DNA from: Chaenocephalus aceratus
Taxonomy: Eukaryota > Chordata > Actinopteri > Perciformes > Channichthyidae
Assembly: GCA_023974075.1 (NCBI GenBank)
Contig: CM043791.1
Location: 1,392,604 to 1,456,603, forward strand
Length of the DNA stretch: 64,000 bases
Direction of reading: 5' to 3'
How positions within the stretch are numbered: position 1 is the stretch's first letter; the number at the start of each line of letters is the position of its first letter. The position numbers were made by a program, and so were the translations under genes. The notes beneath the pieces were generated by a model. It did not search any database and was not told the origin of the DNA. It saw nothing but the letters and a program-made list of their open reading frames with translations. Shown here in pieces: positions 58,697 through 64,000 of this stretch.

Positions 58697-58722
58697 AAGC
58701 ACTTGTTGCTGTCAGTGTGACC

Positions 58723-61320
<2,598 letters not shown>

Positions 61321-61321
61321 G

Positions 61322-61626
61322 CAGAGGTTGCGTTAACCGAATATTTTCCGTCTATGACGGATTTTCTTTAACAATGACAGACAAATCTGAAAGCAGTCCG
61401 TCAGTTTGACGGATTAGAACAAACTCAGAACAGCGCCAAAGCTTCCCCGCAGCGAGGCTCCGGTGTTATGCACGCCCACCAAAAAGGAAGTGATATAGTT
61501 TCCAAACCTAACTTTGCCGTACAAATCATTGAAATGTCTGTGAGTTTTTGCTTTACGCTGTGGCGGACATTTTACAATCCTGGCCGTCAAAATGACGGGC
61601 AGTGAAAAAGTCTAGCCCAACCTCTG
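61322..61626. mobile_element. hAT MITE with 8-bp duplication
   Basis: Begins CAGAGGTTGCGTTAACCG and ends CTAGCCCAACCTCTG, flanked by GTGCTGAG at both sides (61314-61321, 61627-61634). About 305 bp, non-coding. Confidence 0.88.
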
Positions 61627-61734
61627 GTGCTGAGAGAGGTATCCATAGATCTCTTCATGTTGCTCTCAAAGTGCACCAGATTGATGCTTTCAACTTCAAT
61701 ATTTAAAAAAACATCTTCCCGAGGGAGCATCCCC

Positions 61735-61820
61735 CCGGACCCCCCTAGAGGAGGTGAGGACCTAGAGGAGGTGAGGACCCCCCTAGAGGAGGTGAGGACC
61801 CCCCCAGAGGAGGTTAGGTC
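61735..61820. repeat. 21-bp tandem repeat
   Basis: About four copies of an AGAGGAGGTGAGGACCCCCCT-like unit in the btbd10 intron. Confidence 0.85.
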
Positions 61821-61959
61821 CTAAACGGCTTGTTGGAGCCGCAAGGTGTAGGTAAAAGAGGATTTGAAGGTTCCTCCCATGGAGTTACATGTTAAAAAAA
61901 GAGTTTAAAAAGCTGAATATTTCAAAAAGTATAACATATTTGAAAAAGTTGAAAGTTGC

Positions 61960-62640
61960 ACAGCATTCACACTAATAAGCAATATCTATAAAGATGGTAC
62001 ATTTAAATCATTCACTGAATTAGCCCAAGAGTACAATTTGCAACAGAAGGGGGATTTCTGGAAATACTTGCATATTAGACACTGCTTGGTGGAAAAGTAT
62101 CAGCCGAATGAAACAGACAACCCATTAGTTGACTATCTTCAAAACCCACATAACCATAAGGCGTCAGTATTGTATAGTAAATCAATGTATTTAACCAGCA
62201 GCACATGTGATCATTTGAGGATAATCTGGACCTTGACTGTCAGATTGACGAAGATACTTGGAAACAGATTCTGACTGATAACGGTAGATATGTTAAAGAA
62301 ACTAGAGGTTAATTCACTCAGTATAAAACTCTACACCGGTACTACTGGACACCATCTAGGCTTTTCAAAATAGCACTAATACATACCAACACATGCTGGA
62401 AATGCAAGAAAGAGATGGGCACATTTGTACATCTCATATGGGAATGTTCTTCAGCTGCCAGAATTATATTGAGACACTGGAAATCACCCACAATCCCAAC
62501 ATGTCACGAATGGAAGGCTCTGATGAGTGAAACAGCATCATATGAGGTTATGTTGGCAAGAAGGAGGGGTAGCACCTGTGGTTCTAGGGAGTTGGGATTA
62601 CCTGACCTCTAACTAGTAGCCCGACTCTCACTAAAGGGCC
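61960..62640 (+). pseudogene. L1/Tx1-like LINE ORF2 C-terminal fragment
   Basis: Plus-strand readings in two frames show FWKYLHIRHCLVEKYQPNE and later TCWKCKKEMGTFVHLIWECS. The KYLQIR-type motif and the Cys-x2-Cys ... His-x3-W-x-C block are the usual C-terminus of L1-group ORF2 proteins. Frameshifts and stops separate them. Confidence 0.75.
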
Positions 62641-62849
62641 TTTGTACAATTATTCTAATCAAGCATCATTTGTTGTTATTATTTTATTTTCTGATCGCTG
62701 TAGTGTCTGATTGGTAATCTTACACCTTTGTATTTTTCTGTTTTCTTTTTAACCGGGAACACTTAACTAACATGTTTTGTAGCCTGACCTCCTCTTTCTG
62801 CATGAATGGGGACATGCAGTCCTGATCTGTAGCAGGGCGCCCCGGCTCA

Positions 62850-64000
<1,151 letters not shown>

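Larger units (their letters stand above)
58140..58722 (-). other. btbd10: btbd10 3' UTR
   Basis: Lies after the stop codon (58723-58725, minus strand) and ends near a minus-strand AATAAA at 58152-58157. It contains two long dinucleotide tracts. Confidence 0.65.

Overview
This is eukaryotic nuclear DNA, almost certainly from a ray-finned (teleost) fish. Genes are split into short exons with GT-AG introns. The sequence is rich in long (CA/GT)n microsatellites, minisatellites, hAT-type MITEs, L2-like and L1/Tx1-like LINE fragments and a BEL/Pao LTR retrotransposon, a mix typical of teleosts. I cannot name the species.

Two host genes can be recognised. (1) On the + strand, from about 15.2 kb to 40.65 kb, lies bmal1 (arntl), the bHLH-PAS partner of CLOCK. 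Sixteen coding exons can be placed with consistent splice phases from the start exon at 15899 to the stop at 38935, giving about 616 residues if one frameshift in the first coding exon is discounted. A candidate upstream coding exon (15248-15310) and a speculative promoter or first exon near 13.85-14.0 kb lie before it. A 3' UTR with a poly(A) signal at 40638 follows. (2) On the - strand, from 63007 down to about 58.14 kb, are the last two coding exons and 3' UTR of btbd10. The two genes converge tail to tail, and they are also neighbours in human.

Layout: 0-8 kb, eroded hAT-like transposons and MITEs. 8-11.8 kb, a minus-strand L2-like LINE interrupted by a 324-bp MITE. 12-15 kb, low-copy sequence, a tRNA-derived SINE and the possible bmal1 promoter. 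15.2-40.65 kb, bmal1; its 7.9-kb fifth intron is mostly a 6.7-kb DNA transposon with long TIRs (18444-25131). 40.7-45.5 kb, intergenic MITEs and minisatellites. 45.5-53.2 kb, a BEL/Pao element inserted in a second LINE. 53.2-58.1 kb, a 57-bp minisatellite interrupted by a large inverted-repeat insertion carrying a probable solo LTR. 58.1-63 kb, btbd10 3' end with transposon-filled intron. 63-64 kb, btbd10 upstream intron.

The most interesting signals concern bmal1 splicing and DNA binding: one acceptor, with the first bases of its exon, is duplicated six times in a 44-bp tandem array; two exons have (GT)n running straight into the acceptor AG with no ordinary polypyrimidine tract; CA and GT tracts in one intron could pair in the pre-mRNA; and the last arginine of the basic region (E-K-R-R-R-D in mammals) reads glycine. 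All calls come from reading the sequence; no database search was possible.
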